From Diphasiastrum complanatum (lineage: Eukaryota; Streptophyta; Lycopodiopsida; Lycopodiales; Lycopodiaceae): a stretch of 64,000 nt of DNA. The translations under genes and the position numbers were made by a program. Each line of letters begins with the position of its first letter. The stretch's first letter is position 1. The notes beneath the pieces were generated by a model. The model was given only the letters and a program-made list of their open reading frames with translations. It did not search any database and was not told where the DNA came from. Location of the stretch: contig CM055100.1 of the NCBI GenBank assembly GCA_029204225.1, positions 14,952,123 through 15,016,122 on the forward strand, read 5' to 3'. Below, piece by piece: positions 1 to 56,229 of the stretch.

Positions 1-2780
<2,780 letters not shown>

Positions 2781-3303
2781 TTGTGGCTCTGTTGAGTTTC
2801 AGTAGTTTGTCTCTAGCAGACGGTCTACCATTGTACTCAGATGATTTTTCACATTATATACAATGTTTGGCCTACATTATTTGCTGCACATTGTGCGTAT
2901 GTCACTCTGTACATGTGATGCTGTATTTTCAATTTTATGTCGAATTCTATGTGCGTGTGTGAATCCTTTTTTCATTTAATTTCGTTTGAAGTGAATGCTA
3001 GCTTCACATATATGCACCTACATCATGAGCACAACAATCACCCCTACACCCCAAACGACATTTCATAAACACATGTAATACATCTGCATTTAAAAAAATT
3101 ACAAAGATTGCATCTTACATGACCAGGCTAGCATTGCACAAAAAACAACTATGTATATATTCAACCGTTGTATCAAGATAACATCACATATACTGTCACT
3201 TTTTTAAGCAGCCATCTAGTTATTTGCTGCACCATAAACTGCCGAAAACTACATAGCAACAGTGCGCCACATACGGCTGGACCTTATCTATTCTAAACAT
3301 CCC
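2781..3303. other. Shared 3' UTR region between the two convergent genes of element A
   Basis: Noncoding, A/T-rich. It aligns by eye to 5706-6110 (reverse) and 9892-10296 of the sister elements. It includes CATACGGCTGG at about 3271, a motif repeated near the same junction in B, C and D. Confidence 0.6.
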
Positions 3304-3669
3304 TCACTGATCCTCCACCGACTCCTCACCCTCGTCTGGTGCATTGTTTTGTCGCTCTTGCTCTGCCTCCCGGTTAGCCCGAGCTGCCTCCTGGTTAGCC
3401 CGACGTCTGGCCGCCCTTTTCCTAACCATGATGAGCTGCCGTCGTGTGAAATTCATTCTGATCTGCTCATCCAAATCCAGCTCGACAGCGGGGACAAGAT
3501 CCACAACGGGGGCGAGTGGCTCCAGATCCGGATTTCTCTGCCGAGTCTGTCGCAGCATCTCTCGGATATCTGCCTCTTGCTTCCGATGTCTCTCGTTGTG
3601 CCTTCGGATATCTTCCTCAAGCTTCCTCCTGGCTTCGCCCTCGGACTTCGGTGGAATGCGCTCTTCCAT
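3304..3669 (-). CDS. Small Arg/Glu-rich coiled-coil protein of hAT element A
   Basis: 121 residues from the ATG at 3669, chosen because it aligns with the start of the B copy; the frame is open up to 3771. Order: MEERIPPKSEGEARRKLEED, a charged helix with RRHNERHRKQEADI, a Pro/Val linker, DLDEQIRMNFTRRQLIMVRK, then an Ala/Arg helix ending NNAPDEGEESVEDQ. I do not recognise the family. Strong heptad-like charge alternation suggests a coiled coil, and the RRxxIMVRxRAARRRA stretch could bind nucleic acid (inference). The gene faces the transposase gene tail to tail, with about 520 bp between stops, and starts near the element's right terminus. The close B homologue keeps the frame, which argues that it is a real element gene. 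Confidence 0.68.
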   Translation of the reverse strand: MEERIPPKSEGEARRKLEEDIRRHNERHRKQEADIREMLRQTRQRNPDLEPLAPVVDLVPAVELDLDEQIRMNFTRRQLIMVRKRAARRRANQEAARANREAEQERQNNAPDEGEESVEDQ

Positions 3670-4224
3670 CTCGATCGACCTTCCCCCCCTCAGCACCCTG
3701 GTCCTTGAACACCCTCTCACAGCACCCTGGCTCTCAAACAGCCTGTCACCGGCTCTTGCTTGCTCTTTCACTGTCTATCACTAGCTCTCTCACAGCCTCT
3801 GAAAATGCCAACCACAATGGCATTGTGAGTGCCTATTTATCCCCACAGCCAGATCGGCCATGTGGATCCCCATCATCCATCCATGTGCCTCTGTACCTGC
3901 CCCCATGTGATGCTCCCCCCCTGTGTTGGTCTCCCATTGGCCCCATGGTCTGCTCACCCACAGTGCCCATGTGCCACTGCACCAGTCCCCTGCACCATGT
4001 ACTGCACCCTTTTTTTTTACACCCAGTACCCCTTTTTTTTCCATTTTTTTGTCCTTTTTTGGTAAGTAATAGGCAAAAAAAAAATTATTAAATATATCAA
4101 AAAATAAAAAAAATATATTAAAAATGGTACCGCCCTGGTACCGCGGATCCCAAGGCGGTACCGTACCGGCGGTACCACTGATATGGTACCGGCAGTACCA
4201 TACCAGCGGTAACAGGGGGTACTA

Positions 4225-4226
<2 letters not shown>
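3670..4226 (-). promoter_or_regulatory. Upstream region of the small gene and right terminus of element A
   Basis: Holds about one unit of the 84-bp repeat that is amplified in B (about 3880-4000, reversed), an A/T-rich stretch and GGTACC-rich subterminal modules at 4123-4226. A promoter here is inferred only from position. Confidence 0.45.
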
Positions 4227-4284
<58 letters not shown>

Positions 4285-4291
4285 GTATATA
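4227..4291. repeat. (AT)n tract between hAT elements A and B
   Basis: Nearly pure AT dinucleotides with two interrupting G. It lies directly between the CTATG end of A and the GGCGGTACC-rich end of B. Confidence 0.95.
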
Positions 4292-4501
4292 TAATGGCGG
4301 TACCGTACCGCCATTGTGGTACCGCGGTACCATAATGGTGGTACTGCGGTTATGGTGCCGCCCTCAGACCAGCGGCACCACAAAAATAATATTTTTTATT
4401 ATTTAAAAAGAAAAAAAAAAACCTTTTAACAGGCTAAAAGTAAGTAAAAAATTTAGGAAAAAAAGGGGATACGGTTTAGAAAAAAGATGTTACTGTACTG
4501 G

Positions 4502-5010
4502 GGGCACTGTAAGAGAGCAGACCTGGTGGTCAATGGGAGTGCAGCATGTGGGCGGGCAACAAATCCGGACAGGTACACCGTCACATGGGCACTGTGGGGG
4601 AGCAGACCACGGACCCAATCGGAGTGCATCATGTGGGGGAGCAATACATGGGGCAGGTACAGTAGCACATGGGCACTGTGGAGGAGCAAACCATGGACCC
4701 AATCAGAGTGCAACATGTGGGGGATCAATACATGGGGCAGGTACAGTAGCACATGGGCACTGTGGAGGAGCAGACCATGGACCCAATCGGAGTGCAGCAT
4801 GTGGGGGATCAATACATGGGGCAGGTACAGTAGCACATGGGCACTGTGGAGGAGCAAACCATGGACCCAATCGGAGTGCAGCATGTGGGGGAGCAATACA
4901 TCCGGACAGGTACACCGTCACATGGGCACTGTGGAGGAGCAGACTATGGACCCAATCGGACTGCAGCATGTGGGGGAGCAATACATGGGGCAGGTACAGT
5001 AGCACATGGG
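4502..5010. repeat. 84-bp tandem repeat, six units
   Basis: Units start at 4502, 4587, 4671, 4755, 4839 and 4924 with spacing 84-85 bp and few differences. Each carries GGGCACTGTGG, GACCCAATCGGAGTGCAGCA and CAGGTACAGTAGCACAT. Element A has about one unit at the same relative site, so B amplified it. It lies upstream of the small gene, 260 bp from its ATG. Confidence 0.95.
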
Positions 5011-5059
5011 ATCATCAACAAAAGCAAATTGGAAAATAGGCTGTGGGGTTAAATAGGCA

Positions 5060-5250
5060 CTCACGAGACAGTGAGAGAGCCAGTGAGAGGCTGTGAGAGG
5101 CATTGTGAGAAGCTGTGAGGGAGAGCCAGTGGGAGGCTGTGAGAGAGAGGCATTGTGAGAGGCTGTGTCACAGACCGAGTGAGAGGCTGTGAGAGGGGGG
5201 TTGTGAGAGAGCCAGTGAGAGCCATTGAGAGGCTGTGAGGGTCATTTCGA
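5060..5250. repeat. Degenerate GTGAGAGGCT minisatellite
   Basis: Many close copies of GTGAGAGGCTGTGAGAG and GAGAGCCAGTGAGAG just upstream of the small gene's ATG. A shorter version lies at 3700-3800 in element A. Confidence 0.8.
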
Positions 5251-5268
5251 GCAACAGGGTGTCGTGAG

Positions 5269-5610
5269 ATGGCGGAGGGCGAAGCCAGGAGGAAGCTTGA
5301 GGAAGAGGTCCGAAGGCACAACGAAAGGCATCGGAAGCAAGAGGCAGACATTGCAGAGATGCTGCGAGAGACTCGGCAGAGACACCCAGAGCTGCAGATC
5401 CCCGCCCCCGCTGTGGCCCCCGCCCCCGCTGTCGAGCTGGATTTGGATGAGCAGATCGGAATGAACTTCACACGACGGCAGCTCATCATGGTCAGGGAAA
5501 GGGCGGCCAGACGTCGAGCTGACCAGGAGGCAGCTCGGGCTAACCAGGAGGCAGAGCGAGAGCGACATAACAATGTTCCTGACGAGGGCGATTCAGTGGA
5601 GGATCCATAG
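5269..5610 (+). CDS. Small Arg/Glu-rich coiled-coil protein of hAT element B
   Basis: 113 residues, ATG at 5269 to TAG at 5608. It starts MAEGEARRKLEEEVRRHNER, has an Ala/Pro/Val linker (PAPAVAPAPAVELDLDEQ), then MNFTRRQLIMVRERAARRRA and an Ala/Arg/Glu helix ending PDEGDSVEDP. It aligns end to end with the A copy. Most of the differences lie in the linker, and MNFTRRQLIMVR is identical. It runs toward the AT-hook tail gene (stop at 6111), as in A. Role unknown. Possible roles are a transposase cofactor, a regulator or a captured host fragment. No stop or frameshift, although the neighbouring transposase is dead. Confidence 0.7.
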   Translation: MAEGEARRKLEEEVRRHNERHRKQEADIAEMLRETRQRHPELQIPAPAVAPAPAVELDLDEQIGMNFTRRQLIMVRERAARRRADQEAARANQEAERERHNNVPDEGDSVEDP

Positions 5611-6110
5611 GAATGTTTAGCATAGATGGGGTCTAGCCGTATGTGGCTGACTGTTGTTATGTAATGTTCATCAGTAGATGAGGAAGTATTTAGTGTCTAG
5701 CATAGTGTAAAGAACAGCCCCAGCCGTATGCGACGGGAATACGTATTGTAATTTTGATACATCTGATGAATTAATGTACGGTGTGTTTTTTGTGCAATGC
5801 GTGCCTTGTGTATTGCAATCTGATGTATGTGATTATGAAATGCTATCAAGGGGGGTTGTATTTCTGTGTTCTGTATATGCTCTCAAACTCTGTAGTGAAA
5901 ACTAATTGAAAACACGCACACACCATTTGAAGTAAAACTGCAAGTAGAACATCACAATTACAAATTGACAAATACACATTGTGCAGTGAATAGAATACGT
6001 CCAACACTAAATATAATATGAAAAATGGTCTGAATACAGTGTTTGACCATCTGGCCGCCAAACATGGAACATGATATTAAACTACTAAAAATAAAATGAC
6101 AGAGCTACAA
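5611..6110. other. Shared 3' UTR region of element B
   Basis: Noncoding. Two similar motifs lie 90 bp apart: TCTAGCCGTATGTGGC (about 5621) and CCCAGCCGTATGCGAC (about 5718). From 5706 rightward it is an inverted copy of the end of element C. Confidence 0.65.
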
Positions 6111-6209
6111 TCAATGATCTGCCTCAAACTCAGATGAATGCTCCGGAGACAACTCAGGGCCCCAAGCTGACTCTCGCAACTGATATCTATGTCTGTCTGG
6201 TACTGGCAT
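5706..6209 (+). repeat. Left arm of a ~505-bp inverted repeat
   Basis: Reverse-complement match of 9793-10296 with scattered differences. It covers the last ~32 codons of the transposase tail and the 3' UTR of elements B and C. Confidence 0.9.
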
Positions 6210-7515
6210 AGGGTGTGTATCCGAGGGGGAAGACTCGTCATCCTCATCTTCCCAATCTGCCTCCGCATCAGCCTCCAAGCAGGCTAAACCAACAACATTT
6301 GCTGCATCTGGCTGTAATATTGCACCTCTACCAGCAACTGGAGCCCTGCGAGGTCGTCCTCTCTTCCCTGGCAGTTTCTGTGTCCTGCCTTTCTTGTTCG
6401 GTGCACCCTTGGGCCTTCCTAGCCTCTTGCGGACGAGGAGAGCCGTCAATGCCTCATCACCTCCATGCAGATCACCTGGCTGACTAGGCTGGGCCCAAGC
6501 TGCGGCCGGCTGGGATAGAGTAGCTAAAGATGAGTGTCCCTGTGCAGCTGATAGTGGAGGATAGGTCCGAGGAGTGTGTGCCCGTGGGCCTGCTGCTGGT
6601 GGAGGAACTAGATGTGGAGGGGCCGTCCCTGCAGGAGGCAAGTACAGCGGCGATAAGTACTGAAAGGGGCGCTGTGGTGGACGATACTGGTACATCCTGG
6701 GTGCTGCCAAAGGAGGAGCCGGTGCTGTGGGTGCTGCCAAAGGAGGAGCCGGTGCCGTGGGTGCTGCCAATGGAGGAGGATGTGTTGTGGGTGCTGCCAC
6801 TGGAGGAGCGTCTATAGATGTGGGTGCTGCAAGAGAAGATCTGGGCACAGATGGTGGCCTGCCATGGAGACCTGCTGCTGCAAAAGTGGATGGCGATGAA
6901 GGGGCTGCAGGCCTCAACGGTATCGATGGCACTGGAGGTGTTGTGCGGCGCACATACACCCTCTGAGGAATTGGAGGAACTACAGGCACCTCGTGTAGCT
7001 GCTCTGGCTGAGACTCTGTGTAGGGCATGCTGGCTAGAGAGGATGGGGGCGCCCTGACGCTCGGCATCTACTGGGCCTCTGAATCCAAGTCTGCAATCAA
7101 GTCGTCCAGCTGGGCATCCGAATACAAATGCTCTGGGCTCTGGGACTCATCATGTGCACCATCCTCTGGATCATCCCGTGCCTCATCCTGTGCACCATGC
7201 GGACCCTGCATGGCCTCCCAATCGGTACAATCAAAGTCATCTGGTGACTCCTCTGGTGTGCTGTCATAGAAATGCCTATGGCTCTGTGATGCACGCATCC
7301 AAGCAGCTGCGGAAGGTAAACCCAAATCACTCTGCCCCCTATCAAGAGCCTCCTCCATCATATCAACATAAGAAGGTATGCCACTGGCCCCCCCTGTGTG
7401 CCCTGCACGTCTCCCGGTATAATTTGTGGCATGTGTCCCACCTCTACCACGTGATGCACCTGTGACCCCTGCTCTAGGCGTGTGCCCAACACCTGTATCA
7501 TATGCCTCATCCCGC
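6111..7515 (-). pseudogene. Proline-rich AT-hook tail of hAT transposase (element B)
   Basis: Homologous to 1390-2780 of A. Reads VGHTPRAGVTGASRGRGGTH, then SYVDMMEEALDRGQSDL, an acidic region, a Pro/Ala-rich region with APTAPAPPLAAPTAPAPPLA, AT-hooks RKRLGRPKG and GKRGRPRRAP (about 6350-6430), and an acidic end with DWEDEDDESSPSD and SPEHSSEFEADH. One in-frame TAG at 7068-7070, where A has CAG. Otherwise the frame is open for over 400 codons, longer than in A. The catalytic part is missing. Confidence 0.8.
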
Positions 7516-7525
7516 TAGATCTATG

Positions 7526-7543
7526 ATATATATATATATATAT
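7526..7543. repeat. (AT)9 tract between hAT elements B and C
   Basis: Nine AT units sit exactly between B's GATCTATG end and C's CATAGATC start, forming a perfect palindrome around the junction. Confidence 0.95.
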
Positions 7544-7950
7544 CATAGATCCAGCGGTACCAGGATCCGCGGATCCCGGTACCGCAGATCCAGTGTGGTA
7601 CCGCGGATCCATACTGATCTGCGATACCACAATATATATTATTTTTTAATATATAATATTTTTTAATATTTAATATATTAATATTTTCTTTTTTAACCTA
7701 ATCCCCCCCTTCGCTTCATCTCTCTCCCTGCCCGTCGCCCTACTGTCCGCGCCCTCCCTGCTGTCCGCGTCCTCTCTGTTGTATGCCCATCACCCTACTG
7801 TCCGTGCCCTCCCGACTGTCTTCGCATTGCACTGATCGCGTCCACCCCTGCTATTGCTATTTCGGCCTTTATTGTGGTTTTTTCAAGCCTTCCGACTCCT
7901 ATCGCACCCACAGAGATCTCTGCCTTCTTTCCCCAGTCCTTTCTACAGAC
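7544..7950. promoter_or_regulatory. Left terminus and leader of hAT element C
   Basis: Subterminal palindromes built on GGTACCGCGGATCC (7555-7610), an A/T-rich block and a C/T-rich leader. Such subterminal repeats are usual transposase-binding sites in hAT elements; that role is inferred here. Confidence 0.5.
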
Positions 7951-9756
7951 ATGGTGCATTCCAACCTTGCCGATCTGTGGGACGAGGTGGACAGTGTCAG
8001 GCGGGTTCCCGACAAGTCCAACAAGTCCGGTGCAAGGATCGTGTGCTGTCGATATTGCCTGACCGAGTTCGTTGCCACCCTCACTCGCCTTAAAGGCCAC
8101 CTACTCGGCGCACGCGCGAGAGATGGTGGCACACTGAATGCTGCCCCCTGTGCCAGCATGTCCGTTCCCGTCAGGCAGCGACTTTTGGATACCTACGGGC
8201 CACGTCTTGTGGCGGGGGAGAACACCATTTCGGAGGGTGTTCTTCAATTTTGCACCGCTCCTTACGTGGTTGACCTCGAGTTGCTGCCTGCTTGGCTGGC
8301 ACGCACGAGGGGAGGGAGTGCATCCTCGTCCAGTCCCTTTGCCCCTCATCCCCCTCAGACAGTTCCGCCTCACGCACCCCCATCTGCACCCATTCCGGTG
8401 AATCCTGTCCCACCGCGTCTGCCAGTTGCCACTGTGGTTCCACCACCACCTACTGTTGCTCGCACTCCCCTAGTTTACGACTTTCTCATGGACTCTCCGC
8501 CTCCCGAGCAGGAGCAGGCCCCGGATGCCAGTGACGAGGCCTTCCAGGATGTTGAGGAGATCCCTTCCTCCCTCCCTTCACATCCGGATGACCTCCCTAC
8601 CTAGCAGTTTTCGTATCCCATGCCAGATGTCCACCCTCCACCAGTGTACCCTACTTACGCTGCTGCACCCATCCCGGCCAGTGCATCCCACTCTCCCCAT
8701 TCCACGTCTACAGCTGATGCATCCACTAGTGCCCAGCCTGTCGCGTCATCATCCATTCCCGTCACGTTTGGTGCACCGTGTTGGAGGTCCGCTGCCCGTC
8801 GCCCAGCTGGGAGAGTTCTTAGGCAGCAGAGCATTCACGGCGCGCATCAGCCGCACATGGATAGAGAGGCCACACAGGCCGTGGCCAGTCTGATTTATGA
8901 GCTGAACCTTCCATTTGCCATCACCGACTCCGAGCCCTTCAGAAGGGCCTTCCGCCTTGCACAGTCTGTCAGCCCTAGCTGGAGAGTCCCTAGTGGGCCA
9001 CTTACGGTTGCAGCATCATGTCCGATGGCTGGACTAATGTCAGGAGGAGGCCGATCCTCAACATATTGGTCTCCAGCTGCATGGGCACACAGTTTTTGAG
9101 GGCAATGGATTGCAATAGGGGGGGAAGAGTCATATCTGTAGAGTTCATGTTTGATGTCATCATGTCTTCCATCCTGTCCATAGGCCCACAGCATGTCGTC
9201 ACAGTGGTGACGGACAATGCCACGAACTGCATTCAGATGGGTGTACTGCTAGAGGCCGAGTTCCCTCACATTGTTCATACCCCCTGTGCTGCGCACGGCA
9301 TAGACCTTCTGATAGGGGACATAGGTGTGCACTTCCCTGGGTTAGAGCCATCGTCTGTGAGGCCCTGGTGACAAAAGTCACCAGGAAGAGGCGTGTTCTT
9401 GCCATGTTCCGGGTGTTCAGCCATTTGGACCTCCGTAAGCCAGCCCCCACACGCTTTGCATTCGACTTGGTGGTCATCGACCATTTGATCGGGTGCAGGG
9501 CACAGCTTCTACAGATGGTTGCCAGTGATCTTTGGTGTGCCAGTACGTTTCCGCGCACTGAGGATGGGGAGCACTGTTCTTCCACGGTGAGGGGAGACCA
9601 GTTCTGGAGGGATGCACAGACATTGTCAGGACTGCTTCGACCACTTTACATTGTGCTCCGCATGGCTGACAGCGAGGGGTCGACACTTGGACTGGTATAT
9701 GAGCTCATGGACCGGATTGGACAATTCCTACAGCTTCCCATCTTGCAGCCAGAGAG
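7951..9756 (+). pseudogene. hAT transposase, BED finger and DUF659/core region (element C)
   Basis: ATG at 7951 (MVHSNLADLWDEVDSV). BED-type finger: CRYC ... RLKGHLLG ... APC (about 8047-8150). A Pro/Ser-rich region follows. Then ELNLPFAITDSEPFRRAF (about 8900-8955), SIMSDGWTNVRRRPILN and DNATNCIQMGVLLEAEFP (DUF659, about 9015-9270), CAAHGIDLLIGDIGVHFPG, and LRMADSEGSTLGLVYELMDR up to the donor at 9757. Damage: in-frame TAG at 8602, a deletion/frameshift near 9010 that removes the segment between SGPL and SIMSDGW, and a shift near 9368. It complements element A, which holds the C-terminal half. Confidence 0.82.
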
Positions 9757-9792
9757 GTAAGCAGTATAGTAATGTAATTGACCTTTATCTTC

Positions 9793-9891
9793 ATGCCAGT
9801 ACCAGACAGGCATAGATATCAGTTGCGAGAGTCAGCTCGGGGACCTAAGTTGTCTCCGGAGCATTCATCTGAGTTTGAGACAGAGCATTGA
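9793..9891 (+). pseudogene. Last codons of the AT-hook tail (element C)
   Basis: Reads MPVPDRHRYQLRESARGPKL then SPEHSSEFETEH and TGA, matching the ends of copies A and B. It abuts intron-like sequence of the core exon, so about 2 kb of the gene was deleted. Confidence 0.8.
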
Positions 9892-10296
9892 TTGTAGCTC
9901 TGTCATTTTATTTTCAGAAGTTTGATATCATGTTCCATGTTTGGCGACCAGATGGTCGAACACTGTATTCAGACCATTTTTCCATATTATATTCAGTGTT
10001 GGACGTATTCTATTCACTGCACAATGTGTATTTGTCAATTTGTAATTGTGATGTTCTACTTGGAGTTTTACTTCAAAGGGTATGTGCGTGTTTTCAATTA
10101 GTTTTCACTACAGAGATTGAGAGCATATGCAGAACACAGAAATACAACCCCCCCCATAGCATTTCATAAACACATACATCAGATTGCAATACACAAGGCA
10201 CGCATTGCACAAAAAACACATCGTACATTAATTCATCAGATGTATCAAAATTACAATACGTATTCCCGCCGCATACGGCTGGGGCTGTTCTTTACA
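9793..10296 (-). repeat. Right arm of the ~505-bp inverted repeat
   Basis: Inverted copy of 5706-6209, with about 3.6 kb between the arms. Confidence 0.9.
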
Positions 10297-10909
10297 TTGC
10301 CACTTTCTAGGTTACTTCTTGCTTATGTGTTGCTTTCTTAGCTTAGCTGTTGATCTGCTGTGAATATGTTCGTAACTCCAACTCAGTTGAGCAAGCATGA
10401 GAGTTACGCTAACTACAACAATGAGAACACATCTGAATTGCAGACCTTATACCCTTGATATAAATAAAGTACCACCGCTTGCATATAAGTCCAACTATTG
10501 AGCAAAGAGAGACATTTAGCAAAACTAAGAGCACGCCAATACATCAACTGAGCTTTTGTACATACGAATATTTATACAGATTAATTAACATGCAACTAAT
10601 TCTTGTCAATTATTTTGAATTTCTCATGCATATTTCTATAGTTCTACTGAATATTTAAAGTTGTTCAAGAGAAGGAGATATTTGATAATACCATTCAAAG
10701 ATGTATTTATATGATCTATCAGTTCAATAATAACAACAATAACAGTCTTTGCATGATAGAATTGGAGATTAATAATACATGTATCTCGTATTTTCCATAA
10801 TACCTATCTCAACAATTCTAACACAACAAAAGTGCCATACTTCGGATGCTGTCTCGAATTTAGAACAGCCACACACAAGCCTGCCGAGCTAAAGAATAGA
10901 AAAACTTAC
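10297..10909. other. MCM9 intron sequence, no feature seen
   Basis: A/T-rich, no coding block found on either strand. Confidence 0.6.
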
Positions 10910-54489
<43,580 letters not shown>

Positions 54490-56154
54490 CTGAACAAGTA
54501 AAGTTTAAATTTCAGAGAAGAGAAGCATGAAATTGAAAGAGTCCAAGCATGACAAAAAACAAACTTAAGGAGGTTACAGGAGGCACATCCATGCATAACC
54601 ATTCATGTAACACTGAAATAGACCATAAATTGTAAACTGAACATTGATCTCCTACAGAAATGTCAAAATCTACAATATGAAAGTCTGCAAGCCCTCCTAT
54701 GAAGTAACACTAATAAAGGCTCTTCTACCATGATGCTTACAAGAGTCTCCTAAACAACTCACAAAGAACCATAATAAGTAACTTTCAAATGACAAGAGGC
54801 TTATCCTATTTATATCTTTGTGGCCAACTCCAGGTTGGGCAAACTACCAGATGACTCCTAACTTCAAACAAAGACAAAGTACCCAAACTCTCTGTTACTG
54901 ACAAAAACATTGTCATTGATGATTAGGGCTAGGTCCCTAATTTGGAAAATGAGGTGCAAAAGAAAGGCAACAATTCCCTCCAAAACAGTATCCCGCTCCA
55001 GATGGCCCCATATAGCATGTGAATAGAAATGATATTTGTCTTGCGAATCAGATAGTTGTGTCTTGGATCCATGATGTCAAATAGGCCCCAAACGTACTGC
55101 AATTCCATAACTCTTCCTTACTAGCAAGAAGTTGCCCTCAATGTGAGCTATCAAACCATAGCATGTAAAGAACTAGGATACTACCGCAGCAAATGAAAAG
55201 TCCTTAGATCATAGTGTTTTGTGGTGTGTGAGATTACACAATGGCCGCAAAGTATCCAAACTAAACTATTGACCATGACATAAAATAGTGAGAGAGCATA
55301 GTAAAACAAGCAATCATATCACAAACCAATGTCATAATCCCATAATACCAAAGGAATGGAGAAAGGCCATCATGCTTCCACTGTGCTAAGCCAACAAAAT
55401 AAGGGTGATAGAAGAAAAATGTACATACCATCTTCGAGATCCTAAGTTGTTTGAAAGGACCATGCATACAAAATAGTTTGATTGGAAACTGAAGCTAGTA
55501 CAATCTAGGCTAACCAGATCAACTAGGGATGCCATATAGCAATACATACTAATAGATTTGGAGGTGACTCAAGATCCTTATAATCTAAAACACAAGGACC
55601 ATAATAGTAGATAAGAGAAAGCATAAAAAACAAGCTAGTTGTGTAGATCAAGAATGCCATATAGCAACTACCATTGCACACATATACAAGAGACAGTAGC
55701 CAAGAACAACATTATAGAAAGCATCATGATAAGAATTGTTCTACATAGAATCAAACCACAAGATATATCTGTACCTCGTTCAAAAGCACTCAAGAATGCA
55801 TCTATCTATTTTTCTGGAGATGTTCATTATGCTATCTCAACTAGAAACTTTGATAACTAGCTATAGATGAAATGCATTGCAAGAAGAACCCCAAAGTGCC
55901 TAATTTGTGATAGCCCGTAAAATACATAAACAAAAACACAAAAGGTACAAGTATGGAAATTGCTTGGCGGCCTTAAAAGGACCTGGATACACTTGTCATC
56001 CGCTTCACATCAGTGTCGCACTGACGTGAAGTTTTGGGGAAGAGATCTAAATTGCGGGATACGTGGACGAAGATCTTACTTTCATCCAAGTCCTGGCAAT
56101 GAAATTCTCTTCTTAGTTTACTCATGAACTATTATGAGCCCATCCAAAAACTTC

Positions 56155-56156
<2 letters not shown>
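54490..56156. other. Presumed MCM9 upstream intron
   Basis: No MCM N-terminal exon could be recognised on the minus strand. The sequence resembles the other introns. Confidence 0.5.

Positions 56157-56229
<73 letters not shown>

Larger units (their letters stand above)
4292..7525 (-). mobile_element. hAT element B, 5'-deleted, inverted relative to A
   Basis: Layout from left: GGTACC-rich terminus (4292-4380), 84-bp tandem array, small coiled-coil gene on + (5269-5610), shared 3' region, AT-hook tail of the transposase on - (7515-6111), then a terminus ending CTATG at 7525. The last 14 bp read inward as CATAGATCTAGCGG, nearly the start of element C, but the BED and catalytic exons are gone. 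This is a classic internally deleted, non-autonomous form. Confidence 0.78.
7544..10296 (+). mobile_element. hAT element C, internally deleted and 3'-truncated
   Basis: Starts CATAGATCCAGCGGTACC, with GGTACCGCGGATCC modules to 7610. It then has an A/T-rich leader, a transposase N-terminal and core pseudogene, and a jump at about 9790 straight into the last codons of the AT-hook tail and 3' UTR. It ends abruptly at TTCTTTACA (10296) with no right terminus. The convergent small gene is absent. Confidence 0.78.

Noticed and set aside
4453-5039. Overlapping open frames on both strands, or a CRISPR-like array
   Set aside because: An 84-bp direct tandem repeat without spacers. The frames are open because the unit is a multiple of three.
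9018-9371. Separate gene starting MSDGWTNVRRRP
   Set aside because: It is the DUF659 part of the decayed hAT transposase of element C, started by a chance Met after a frameshift.
10297-10909. Expected next MCM9 exon (sensor 2)
   Set aside because: No frame with the family's arginine-rich sensor 2 pattern. It probably lies left of the window.
54490-56156. Expected N-terminal MCM9 exon
   Set aside because: I looked on the minus strand for a short exon with AG/GT borders and MCM N-terminal residues, and found none I could defend.
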